DNA of 64,000 nt from positions 1 through 64,000 of the forward strand of contig NW_027469587.1 in the NCBI RefSeq assembly GCF_051020765.1. The letters run 5' to 3'. This DNA is from Lasioglossum baleicum. Its lineage: Eukaryota; Arthropoda; Insecta; Hymenoptera; Halictidae. Both the position numbers and the translations under genes were made by a program. The notes beneath the pieces were generated by a model. It was not told the DNA's origin and searched no databases. It saw nothing but the letters and a program-made list of their open reading frames with translations. How positions within the stretch are numbered: position 1 is the stretch's first letter; each line of letters opens with the position of its first letter. This document shows positions 52,414-64,000 of this stretch, one piece after another.

Positions 52414-54946
52414 ACTTCTGAAACGAAGAATCGTCGAATCTGACATAAGCTCGAATAAATCGTGGTCGTGCATGCCGAATCGGAGTTTCCGTACCAATTT
52501 CGCATATTTGCATACAAATGCACTGATCTAGCACGCTAAACAGCGATTCCGTACAGAAATACATTTGTGAAACGAATAATCGTTGAATCTGACACAAGCT
52601 CGGATAAATCATGATCGTGCTTGCCAAATCGGAGTTTTCGTGCCAATTTCGCATATTTGCATGCAGATGCACTGATCTAGCGCGCGAAACAGCGATTCCG
52701 CACAGAAATACACTTCTGAAACGAAGAATCGTCGAAACTGACATAGGCTCGAATAAATTGTGATCGTGCTTGCCGGGTCAGAGTTTCTATTCCAATTTCG
52801 CATACTTGCATGCAAATGCACTGATATAGCACGCGAAACAGCGATTCCGCACAGAAATACACTTCTGAAACGAAGAATCGTCGAATCTGACATAAGCTCG
52901 AATAAATCGTGATCGTGCTTGCCGAATCGGAGTTTCCGTGCCAATTTTGCATACTTGCATGGAAATGCACTGATATAGCACGCGAAACAGCGATTCCGCA
53001 CAGAAATACACTTCTGAAACGATGAATCGTCGAATCTGACATAGGCTCGAATAAATTGTGATCGTGCTTGCCGGGTCGGATTTTCTATTCCAATTTCGCA
53101 TACTTGCATGCAAATGCACTGATCTAGCGCGCGATACAGCGATTCCGCACAGAAATACACTTCTGAAACGAAGAATCGTCGAATCTGCCATAAGTTCGAA
53201 TGAATCGTGGTCGATGCTTGCCGAATCGGAGTTTCCGTGCCAATTTTGCATACTTGCATGGAAATGCACTGATATAGCACGCGAAACAGCGATTCCGCAC
53301 AGAAATACACTTCTGAAACGAAGAATCGTCGAATCTGACATAAGCTCGAATAAATCGTGATCGTGATTGCCGGGTCGGAGTTTCGATTCCAATTTCGCAT
53401 ACTTGCATGCAAATGCATTGATATAGCACGCGAAACTGCGATTCCGTACAGAAATACACTTCTGAAACGAAGAATCGTCGAATCTGACATAAGCTCGAAT
53501 GAATCGTTGTCGTGCTTGCCGAATCGGAGTTTCCGTGCCAATTTCGCATATCTGCATACAAATACACATATCTAGCACGCGAAACAGCGATTCCGCACAG
53601 AAATACACTTCTGAAACGAAGAATCGTCCAATCTGACATAGGCTCGAATAAATTGTGATCGTGCTTGCCGTGTCGGAGTTTCTATTCCAATTTGGCATAC
53701 TTGCCTGCAAATGCACTGATCTAGCGCGCGAAACAGCGATTCCGCACAGAAATACACTTCTGAAACGAAGAATCGTCGAATCTGACATAAGCTCGAATAA
53801 ATCGTGATCGTGATTGCCGGTCGGAGTTTCTATTCCAATTTGTCATACTTGCATGCAAATGCACTGATCTAACACGCGAAACGGCGATTCCGCACAGAAA
53901 TTCATTTGTGAAACAAATAATCGACGAATCTGACATAAGCTCGAATAAATCGTGGTCGTGCTTGCCGAATCGGAGTTTCCGTACCAATTTCGCATATTTG
54001 CATACAAATGCACTGATCTAGCACGCTAAACAGCGATTCCGTACAGAAATTCATTTGTGAAACGAATAATCGTTGAATCTGACACAAGCTCGAATAAATC
54101 ATGATCGTGCTTGCCAAATCGGAGTTTTCGTGCCAATTTCGCATATTTGCATGCAGATGCACTGATCTAGCGCGCGAAACAGCGATTCCGCACAGAAATA
54201 CACTTCTGAAATGAAGAATCGTCGAAACTGACATAGGCTCGAATAAATTGTGATCGTGCTTGCCGGGTCGGAGTTTCTATTCCAATTTCGCATACTTGCA
54301 TGCAAATGCACTGATATAGCACGCGAAACAGCGATTCCGCACAGAAATACACTTCTGAAACGAAGAATCGTCGAATCTGACATAAGCTCGAATAAATCGT
54401 GATCGTGCTTGCCGAATCGGAGTTTCCGTGCCAATTTTGCATACTTGCATGGAAATGCACTGATATAGCACGCGAAACAGCGATTCCGCACAGAAATACA
54501 CTTCTGAAACGATGAATCGTCGAATCTGACATAGGCTCGAATAAATTGTGATTGTGCTTGCCGGGTCGGATTTTCTATTCCAATTTCGCATACTTGCATG
54601 CAAATGCACTGATCTAGCGCGCGAAACAGCGATTCCGCACAGAAATACACTTCTGAAACGAAGAATCGTCGAATCTGACATAAGCTCGAATGAATCGTGG
54701 TCGTGCTTGCCGAATCGGAGTTTCCGTGCCAATTTTGTATACTTGCATGGAAATGCACTGATATAGCACGCGAAACAGCGATTCCGCACAGAAATACACT
54801 TCTGAAACGAAGAATCGTCGAATCTGACATAAGCTCGAATAAATCGTGATCGTGATTGCCGGGTCGGAGTTTCGATTCCAATTTCTCATACTTGCATGCA
54901 AATGCACTGATCTAGCGCGCGAAACAGCGATTCCGCACAGAAATAC

Positions 54947-55394
54947 TCTTCTGAAACGAAGAATCGTCGAATCTGATATAAGCTCGAATAAATCGTGATC
55001 GTGCTTGCCGAATCGGAGTTATCGTGCCAATTTGGCATACTTGCTTGCAAATGCACTGATCTACTACGCGAAACAGCGATTCCGCACAGAAATTCATTTG
55101 TGAAACGAATAATTATCGAATCTGACATAAGCTCGAATAAATCGTGATCGTGCTTGCCGAATCGGAGTTTTCGTGCCAATTTCGCATATTTTGCATGCAA
55201 ATGCACTGATCTAGCACGCGAAACAGCGATTCCGCAAAGAAATACACTTCTGAAACGAAGAATCGTCGAATCTGCCATAAGCTCGATTAAATCGCGATCG
55301 TGCTTGCCGGGTCGGAGTGTCTACTCCAATTTCTCATACTTGCATGCAAATGCACTGATCTAGCGCGCGAAACAGCGATTCCGCACAGAAATAC
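54947..55394 (+). repeat. Trio of strongly diverged monomers (copy 2)
   Basis: This carries the same private changes as 51,966-52,413 at an offset of exactly 2,981. No difference between the two copies was noticed by eye over this trio. Confidence 0.87.
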
Positions 55395-58300
55395 ACTTCT
55401 GAAACGAAGAATCGTCGAATCTGACATAAGCTCGAATAAATCGTGGTCGTGCATGCCGAATCGGAGTTTCCGTACCAATTTCGCATATTTGCATACAAAT
55501 GCACTGATCTAGCACGCTAAACAGCGATTCCGTACAGAAATACATTTGTGAAACGAATAATCGTTGAATCTGACACAAGCTCGGATAAATCATGATCGTG
55601 CTTGCCAAATCGGAGTTTTCGTGCCAATTTCGCATATTTGCATGCAGATGCACTGATCTAGCGCGCGAAACAGCGATTCCGCACAGAAATACACTTCTGA
55701 AACGAAGAATCGTCGAAACTGACATAGGCTCGAATAAATTGTGATCGTGCTTGCCGGGTCAGAGTTTCTATTCCAATTTCGCATACTTGCATGCAAATGC
55801 ACTGATATAGCACGCGAAACAGCGATTCCGCACAGAAATACACTTCTGAAACGAAGAATCGTCGAATCTGACATAAGCTCGAATAAATCGTGATCGTGCT
55901 TGCCGAATCGGAGTTTCCGTGCCAATTTTGCATACTTGCATGGAAATGCACTGATATAGCACGCGAAACAGCGATTCCGCACAGAAATACACTTCTGAAA
56001 CGATGAATCGTCGAATCTGACATAGGCTCGAATAAATTGTGATCGTGCTTGCCGGGTCGGATTTTCTATTCCAATTTCGCATACTTGCATGCAAATGCAC
56101 TGATCTAGCGCGCGATACAGCGATTCCGCACAGAAATACACTTCTGAAACGAAGAATCGTCGAATCTGCCATAAGTTCGAATGAATCGTGGTCGATGCTT
56201 GCCGAATCGGAGTTTCCGTGCCAATTTTGCATACTTGCATGGAAATGCACTGATATAGCACGCGAAACAGCGATTCCGCACAGAAATACACTTCTGAAAC
56301 GAAGAATCGTCGAATCTGACATAAGCTCGAATAAATCGTGATCGTGATTGCCGGGTCGGAGTTTCGATTCCAATTTCGCATACTTGCATGCAAATGCATT
56401 GATATAGCACGCGAAACTGCGATTCCGTACAGAAATACACTTCTGAAACGAAGAATCGTCGAATCTGACATAAGCTCGAATGAATCGTTGTCGTGCTTGC
56501 CGAATCGGAGTTTCCGTGCCAATTTCGCATATCTGCATACAAATACACATATCTAGCACGCGAAACAGCGATTCCGCACAGAAATACACTTCTGAAACGA
56601 AGAATCGTCCAATCTGACATAGGCTCGAATAAATTGTGATCGTGCTTGCCGTGTCGGAGTTTCTATTCCAATTTGGCATACTTGCCTGCAAATGCACTGA
56701 TCTAGCGCGCGAAACAGCGATTCCGGACAGAAATACACTTCTGAAACGAAGAATCGTCGAATCTGACATAAGCTCGAATAAATCGTGATCGTGATTGCCG
56801 GTCGGAGTTTCTATTCCAATTTGTCATACTTGCATGCAAATGCACTGATCTAACACGCGAAACGGCGATTCCGCACAGAAATTCATTTGTGAAACGAAGA
56901 ATCGTCGAAACTGACATAGGCTCGAATAAATTGTGATCGTGCTTGCCGGGTCGGAGTTTCTATTCCAATTTCGCATACTTGCATGCAAATGCACTGATAT
57001 AGCACGCGAAACAGCGATTCCGCACAGAAATACACTTCTGAAACGAAGAATCGTCGAATCTGACATAAGCTCGAATAAATCGTGATCGTGCTTGCCGAAT
57101 CGGAGTTTCCGTGCCAATTTCGCATATCTGCATACAAATGCACTGATCTAGCACGCGAAACAGCGATTCCGCACAGAAATACACTTCTGAAACGAAGAAT
57201 CGTCGAATCTGACATAAGCTCGAATGAATCGTGGTCGTGCTTGCCGAATCGGAGTTTCTGTGCCAATTTTGCATACTTGCATGGAAATGCACTGATATAG
57301 CACGCGAAACAGCGATTCCGCACAGAAATACACTTCTGAAACGAAGAATCGTCGAATCTGACATAAGCTCGAATAAATCGTGATCGTGATTGCCGGGTCG
57401 GAGTTTCGATTCCAATTTCTCATACTTGCATGCAAATGCACTGATCTAGCGCGCGAAACAGCGATTCCGCACAGAAATACACTTCTGAAACGAAGAATGT
57501 CGAAACAGACATAGGCTCGAATAAATTGTGATCGTGCTTGCCGGGTCGGATTTTCTATTCCAATTTCGCATACTTGCATGCAAATGCACTGATATAGCAC
57601 GCGAAACAGCGATTCCGTAAAGAAATACACTTCTGAAACGAAGAATCGTCGAATCTGACATAAGCTCGAATGAATCGTGGTCGTGCTTGCCGAATCGGAG
57701 TTTCCGTGCCAATTTCGCATATCTGCATACAAATACACATATCTAGCACGCGAAACAGCGATTCCGCACAGAAATACACTTCTCAAACGAAGAATCGTCG
57801 AATCTGACATAAGCTCGAATAAATCGTGGTCGTGCATGCCGAATCGGAGTTTCCGTACCAATTTCGCATATTTGCATACAAATGCACTGATCTAGCACGC
57901 TAAACAGCGATTCCGTACAGAAATTCATTTGTGAAACGAATAATCGTTGAATCTGACACAAGCTCGAATAAATCATGATCGTGCTTGCCAAATCGGAGTT
58001 TTCGTGCCAATTTCGCATATTTGCATGCAGATGCACTGATCTAGCGCGCGAAACAGCGATTCCGCACAGAAATACACTTCTGAAACGAAGAATCGTCGAA
58101 ACTGACATAGGCTCGAATAAATTGTGATCGTGCTTGCCGGGTCAGAGTTTCTATTCCAATTTCGCATACTTGCATGCAAATGCACTGACATAGCACGCGA
58201 AACAGCGCTTCCGCACAGAAATACACTTCTGAAACGAAGAATCGTCGATTCTGACATAAGCTCGAATGAATCGTTGTCGTGCTTGCCGAATCGGAGTTTC

Positions 58301-61300
58301 CGTGCCAATTTCGAATATCTGCATACAAATACACATATCTAGCACGCGAAACAGCGATTCCGCACAGAAATACACTTCTGAAACGAAGAATCGTCCAATC
58401 TGACATAGGCTCGAATAAATTGTGATCGTGCTTGCCGTGTCGGAGTTTCTATTCCAGTTTGGCATACTTGCCTGCAAATGCACTGATCTAGCGCGCGAAA
58501 CAGCGATTCCGCACAGAAATACACTTCTGAAACGAAGAATCGTCGAATCTGACATAAGCTCGAATAAATCGTGATCGTGATTGCCGGTCGGAGTTTCTAT
58601 TCCAATTTGTCATACTTGCATGCAAATGCACTGATCTAACACGCGAAACGGCGATTCCGCACAGAAATTCATTTGTCAAACAAATAATCGACGAATCTGA
58701 CATAAGCTCGAATAAATCGTGGTGGTGCTTGCCGAATCGGAGTTTCCGTACCAATTTCGCATATTTGCATACAAATGCACTGATCTAGCACGCTAAACAG
58801 CGATTCCGTACAGAAATTCATTTGTGAAACGAATAATCGTTGAATCTGACACAAGCTCGAATAAATCATGATCGTGCTTGCCAAATCGGAGTTTTCGTGC
58901 CAATTTCGCATATTTGCATGCAGATGCACTGATCTAGCGCGCGAAACAGCGATTCCGCACAGAAATACACTTCTGAAACGAAGAATCGTCGAAACTGACA
59001 TAGGCTCGAATAAATTGTGATCGTGCTTGCCGGGTCGGAGTTTCTATTCCAATTTCGCATACTTGCATGCAAATGCACTGATATAGCACGCGAAACAGCG
59101 ATTCCGCACAGAAATACACTTCTGAAACGAAGAATCGTCGAATCTGACATAAGCTCGAATAAATCGTGATCGTGCTTGCCGAATCGGAGTTTCCGTGCCA
59201 ATTTTGCATACTTGCATGGAAATGCACTGATATAGCACGCGAAACAGCGATTCCGCACAGAAATACACTTCTGAAACGATGAATCGTCGAATCTGACATA
59301 GGCTCGAATAAATTGTGATTGTGCTTGCCGGGTCGGATTTTCTATTCCAATTTCGCATACTTGCATGCAAATGCACTGATCTAGCGCGCGAAACAGCGAT
59401 TCCGCACAGAAATACACTTCTGAAACGAAGAATCGTCGAATCTGACATAAGCTCGAATGAATCGTGGTCGTGCTTGCCGAATCGGAGTTTCCGTGCCAAT
59501 TTTGCATACTTGCATGGAAATGCACTGATATAGCACGGGAAACAGCGATTCCGCACAGAAATACACTTCTGAAACGAAGAATCGTCGAATCTGACATAAG
59601 CTCGAATAAATCGTGATCGTGATTGCCGGGTCGGAGTTTCGATTCCAATTTCTCATACTTGCATGCAAATGCACTGATCTAGCGCGCGAAACAGCGATTC
59701 CGCACAGAAATACACTTCTGAAACGAAGAATCGTCGAATCTGACATAAGCTCGAATAAATCGTGATCGTGATTGCCGGGTCGGAGTTTCGATTCCAATTT
59801 CTCATACTTGCATGCAAATGCACTGATCTAGCGCGCGAAACAGCGATTCCGCACAGAAATACACTTCTCAAACGAAGAATCGTCGAATCTGACATAAGCT
59901 CGAATAAATCGTGATCGTGCTTGCCGAATCGGAGTTTTCGTGCCAATTTCGCATATTTGCATGCAAATACACTGATCTAGCGCGCGAAACAGCGATTCCG
60001 CACAGAAATACACTTCTGAAACGAAGAATCGTCGAATCTGACATAAGCTCGAATAAATCGTGGTCGTGCATGCCGAATCGGAGTTTCCGTACCAATTTCG
60101 CATATTTGCATACAAATGCACTGATCTAGCACGCTAAACAGCGATTCCGTACAGAAATACATTTGTGAAACGAATAATCGTTGAATCTGACACAAGCTCG
60201 GATAAATCATGATCGTGCTTGCCAAATCGGAGTTTTCGTGCCAATTTCGCATATTTGCATGCAGATGCACTGATCTAGCGCGCGAAACAGCGATTCCGCA
60301 CAGAAATACACTTCTGAAACGAAGAATCGTCGAAACTGACATAGGCTCGAATAAATTGTGATCGTGCTTGCCGAATCGGAGTTTCCGTGCCAATTTTGCA
60401 TACTTGCATGGAAATGCACTGATATAGCACGCGAAACAGCGATTCCGCACAGAAATACACTTCTGAAACGATGAATCGTCGAATCTGACATAGGCTCGAA
60501 TAAATTGTGATCGTGCTTGCCGGGTCGGATTTTCTATTCCAATTTCGCATACTTGCATGCAAATGCACTGATCTAGCGCGCGATACAGCGATTCCGCACA
60601 GAAATACACTTCTGAAACGAAGAATCGTCGAATCTGCCATAAGTTCGAATGAATCGTGGTCGATGCTTGCCGAATCGGAGTTTCCGTGCCAATTTTGCAT
60701 ACTTGCATGGAAATGCACTGATATAGCACGCGAAACAGCGATTCCGCACAGAAATACACTTCTGAAACGAAGAATCGTCGAATCTGACATAAGCTCGAAT
60801 AAATCGTGATCGTGATTGCCGGGTCGGAGTTTCGATTCCAATTTCGCATACTTGCATGCAAATGCATTGATATAGCACGCGAAACTGCGATTCCGTACAG
60901 AAATACACTTCTGAAACGAAGAATCGTCGAATCTGACATAAGCTCGAATGAATCGTTGTCGTGCTTGCCGAATCGGAGTTTCCGTGCCAATTTCGCATAT
61001 CTGCATACAAATACACATATCTAGCACGCGAAACAGCGATTCCGCACAGAAATACACTTCTGAAACGAAGAATCGTCCAATCTGACATAGGCTCGAATAA
61101 ATTGTGATCGTGCTTGCCGTGTCGGAGTTTCTATTCCAATTTGGCATACTTGCCTGCAAATGCACTGATCTAGCGCGCGAAACAGCGATTCCGGACAGAA
61201 ATACACTTCTGAAACGAAGAATCGTCGAATCTGACATAAGCTCGAATAAATCGTGATCGTGATTGCCGGTCGGAGTTTCTATTCCAATTTGTCATACTTG

Positions 61301-64000
61301 CATGCAAATGCACTGATCTAACACGCGAAACGGCGATTCCGCACAGAAATTCATTTGTGAAACGAAGAATCGTCGAAACTGACATAGGCTCGAATAAATT
61401 GTGATCGTGCTTGCCGGGTCGGAGTTTCTATTCCAATTTCGCATACTTGCATGCAAATGCACTGATATAGCACGCGAAACAGCGATTCCGCACAGAAATA
61501 CACTTCTGAAACGAAGAATCGTCGAATCTGACATAAGCTCGAATAAATCGTGATCGTGCTTGCCGAATCGGAGTTTCCGTGCCAATTTCGCATATCTGCA
61601 TACAAATGCACTGATCTAGCACGCGAAACAGCGATTCCGCACAGAAATACACTTCTGAAACGAAGAATCGTCGAATCTGACATAAGCTCGAATGAATCGT
61701 GGTCGTGCTTGCCGAATCGGAGTTTCTGTGCCAATTTTGCATACTTGCATGGAAATGCACTGATATAGCACGCGAAACAGCGATTCCGCACAGAAATACA
61801 CTTCTGAAACGAAGAATCGTCGAATCTGACATAAGCTCGAATAAATGGTGATCGTGATTGCCGGGTCGGAGTTTCGATTCCAATTTCTCATACTTGCATG
61901 CAAATGCACTGATCTAGCGCGCGAAACAGCGATTCCGCACAGAAATACACTTCTGAAACGAAGAATCGTCGAAACTGACATAGGCTCGAATAAATTGTGA
62001 TCGTGCTTGCCGGGTCGGAGTTTCTATTCCAATTTCGCATACTTGCATGCAAATGCACTGATATAGCACGCGAAACAGCGATTCCGCACAGAAATACACT
62101 TCTGAAACGAAGAATCGTCGAATCTGACATAAGCTCGAATAAATCGTGATCGTGCTTGCCGAATCGGAGTTTCCGTGCCAATTTTGCATACTTGCATGGA
62201 AATGCACTGATATAGCACGCGAAACAGCGATTCCGCACAGAAATACACTTCTGAAACGATGAATCGTCGAATCTGACATAGGCTCGAATGAATCGTGGTC
62301 GTGCTTGCCGAATCGGAGTTTCCGTGCCAATTTCGCATATCTGCATACAAATACACATATCTAGCACGCGAAACAGCGATTCCGTACAGAAATTCATTTG
62401 TGAAACGAATAATCGTTGAATCTGACACAAGCTCGAATAAATCATGATCGTGCTTGCCAAATCGGAGTTTTCGTGCCAATTTCGCATATTTGCATGCAGA
62501 TGCACTGATCTAGCGCGCGAAACAGCGATTCCGCACAGAAATACACTTCTGAAACGAAGAATCGTCGAAACTGACATAGGCTCGAATAAATTGTGATCGT
62601 GCTTGCCGGGTCAGAGTTTCTATTCCAATTTCGCATACTTGCATGCAAATGCACTGACATAGCACGCGAAACAGCGATTCCGCACAGAAATACACTTCTG
62701 AAACGAAGAATCGTCGATTCTGACATAAGCTCGAATGAATCGTTGTCGTGCTTGCCGAATCGGAGTTTCCGTGCCAATTTCGAATATCTGCATACAAATA
62801 CACATATCTAGCACGCGAAACAGCGATTCCGCACAGAAATACACTTCTGAAACGAAGAATCGTCCAATCTGACATAGGCTCGAATAAATTGTGATCGTGC
62901 TTGCCGTGTCGGAGTTTCTATTCCAGTTTGGCATACTTGCCTGCAAATGCACTGATCTAGCGCGCGAAACAGCGATTCCGCACAGAAATACACTTCTGAA
63001 ACGAAGAATCGTCGAATCTGACATAAGCTCGAATAAATCGTGATCGTGATTGCCGGTCGGAGTTTCTATTCCAATTTGTCATACTTGCATGCAAATGCAC
63101 TGATCTAACACGCGAAACGGCGATTCCGCACAGAAATTCATTTGTCAAACAAATAATCGACGAATCTGACATAAGCTCGAATAAATCGTGGTGGTGCTTG
63201 CCGAATCGGAGTTTCCGTACCAATTTCGCATATTTGCATACAAATGCACTGATCTAGCACGCTAAACAGCGATTCCGTACAGAAATTCATTTGTGAAACG
63301 AATAATCGTTGAATCTGACACAAGCTCGAATAAATCATGATCGTGCTTGCCAAATCGGAGTTTTCGTGCCAATTTCGCATATTTGCATGCAGATGCACTG
63401 ATCTAGCGCGCGAAACAGCGATTCCGCACAGAAATACACTTCTGAAACGAAGAATCGTCGAAACTGACATAGGCTCGAATAAATTGTGATCGTGCTTGCC
63501 GGGTCGGAGTTTCTATTCCAATTTCGCATACTTGCATGCAAATGCACTGATATAGCACGCGAAACAGCGATTCCGCACAGAAATACACTTCTGAAACGAA
63601 GAATCGTCGAATCTGACATAAGCTCGAATAAATCGTGATCGTGCTTGCCGAATCGGAGTTTCCGTGCCAATTTTGCATACTTGCATGGAAATGCACTGAT
63701 ATAGCACGCGAAACAGCGATTCCGCACAGAAATACACTTCTGAAACGATGAATCGTCGAATCTGACATAGGCTCGAATGAATCGTGGTCGTGCTTGCCGA
63801 ATCGGAGTTTCCGTGCCAATTTTGCATACTTGCATGGAAATGCACTGATATAGCACGCGAAACAGCGATTCCGCACAGAAATACACTTCTGAAACGAAGA
63901 ATCGTCGAATCTGACATAAGCTCGAATAAATCGTGATCGTGATTGCCGGGTCGGAGTTTCGATTCCAATTTCTCATACTTGCATGCAAATGCACTGATCT
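55370..64000 (+). repeat. 30-31-monomer HOR at the right end
   Basis: From about 55,370 the sequence recurs from about 59,990 at offset 4,617. After about 60,363 the offset falls to 4,468, a loss of exactly one 149-bp monomer, and holds until about 61,963. A replaced segment follows, and the match resumes at offset 4,469 from about 57,960/62,430 to 59,297/63,766. Shared rare changes are CAAATAATCG after TTTGTC (58,673 and 63,142), GTGGTGGTGC near 58,720 and 63,189, and TTCCAGTTTGG near 58,454 and 62,923. The array continues past the window end. Confidence 0.86.

Larger units (their letters stand above)
51684..56893 (+). repeat. 2,981-bp (20-monomer) HOR, 1.75 copies
   Basis: About 51,684-53,910 recurs at 54,665-56,893 at a constant offset of 2,981, twenty monomers plus one. 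The extra bases come from S15 (+1) and from GCATATTTTGCATGC near 52,204 and 55,185 (+1), balanced by S9 (-1). Between the two lies 53,911-54,664, made of S10-S11-S5-S3-S4. The second copy ends at a chimeric monomer at about 56,893. Confidence 0.88.
1..64000 (+). repeat. Satellite DNA array, 149-bp monomer, about 430 copies
   Basis: The motif beginning CTTCTGAAACGAAG recurs every 149 bases (positions 1, 150, 299 and onward, for example 15,180, 15,329, 15,478) from the first to the last base. All copies lie in the same orientation, with no inversion, unique sequence or transposon between them. Nearly every monomer is 149 bp; inherited variants are 148 or 150 bp. The unit is close to one nucleosome core length, as in many centromeric satellites; a centromeric role is inference. 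No coding gene, tRNA or rRNA was recognised in any part. I do not recognise the family by name. Neither edge of the array lies in the window. Confidence 0.98.

Noticed and set aside
1..64000. CRISPR-like array (regular repeats with spacers)
   Set aside because: There are no unique spacers. The whole 149-bp unit repeats, and variation is spread along it.
1..64000. Telomeric, rDNA or tRNA sequence
   Set aside because: No short telomere-type tandem motif, rRNA-like conserved stretch or tRNA cloverleaf was recognised. The array is one satellite family throughout.

Overview
The whole 64,000-base window is one uninterrupted tandem array of a satellite DNA with a basic monomer of 149 bp, about 430 monomers head to tail in one orientation. 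I found no protein-coding gene, RNA gene, transposon, CRISPR array or unique flanking sequence. A long homogeneous array like this points to a eukaryotic chromosome, most likely centromeric or other constitutive heterochromatin. The sequence does not name the species. The first monomer is 43.6% G+C and carries 13 CpG dinucleotides where its base composition predicts about 7. That argues against long exposure to heavy CpG methylation and decay, but does not separate an invertebrate from a plant or other lineage.

The monomers are not random variants. They fall into recognisable subtypes, called S1 to S15 here, defined by shared base changes and single-base indels. The subtypes recur in fixed orders, so the array is a patchwork of higher-order repeats (HORs). 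In 15,180-17,711 the order is S1, then S2-S3-S4-S5-S6 twice, then S7-S8-S1-S9-S10-S11. Larger blocks are copied at offsets that are whole numbers of monomers plus or minus inherited indels: 447 (3-mer), 745 (5-mer), 893 (6-mer), 1,489 (10-mer), 2,830 (19-mer), 2,981 (20-mer), 3,127 (21-mer), 3,427 (23-mer), 4,465-4,469 (30-mer) and 5,062 (34-mer).

Region by region: 1-5,169 is an irregular part with loose 3.3-3.4 kb periodicity and a cluster of 1-bp deletions. 5,170-10,900 has 2,827- and 1,191-bp offset copies. 10,900-18,120 is a 3,427-bp HOR pair. 15,385-21,220 is an overlapping 2,830-bp HOR pair. 20,336-23,943 is a 1,489-bp HOR. 23,944-29,280 is a disturbed segment with an out-of-register junction and many private indels. 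29,280-31,083 is an 893-bp near-perfect duplication. 32,233-38,492 is a 3,127-bp near-perfect duplication. 37,930-45,140, 45,725-51,702, 51,684-56,893 and 55,370-64,000 are blocks copied at 5,062, 4,465, 2,981 and 4,468-4,617 bp.

The long minus-strand open frames (up to 541 codons) arise because the monomer has almost no stop triplets on that strand. They are not supported as genes. The features worth following are the nested, mixed-size HOR structure, chimeric monomers exactly at duplication edges, a POU-octamer-like 14-bp palindrome inside many monomers, and the uneven distribution of indels. I saw no new enzymatic or defence system. The possibly undescribed object is the satellite family itself and its HOR architecture.
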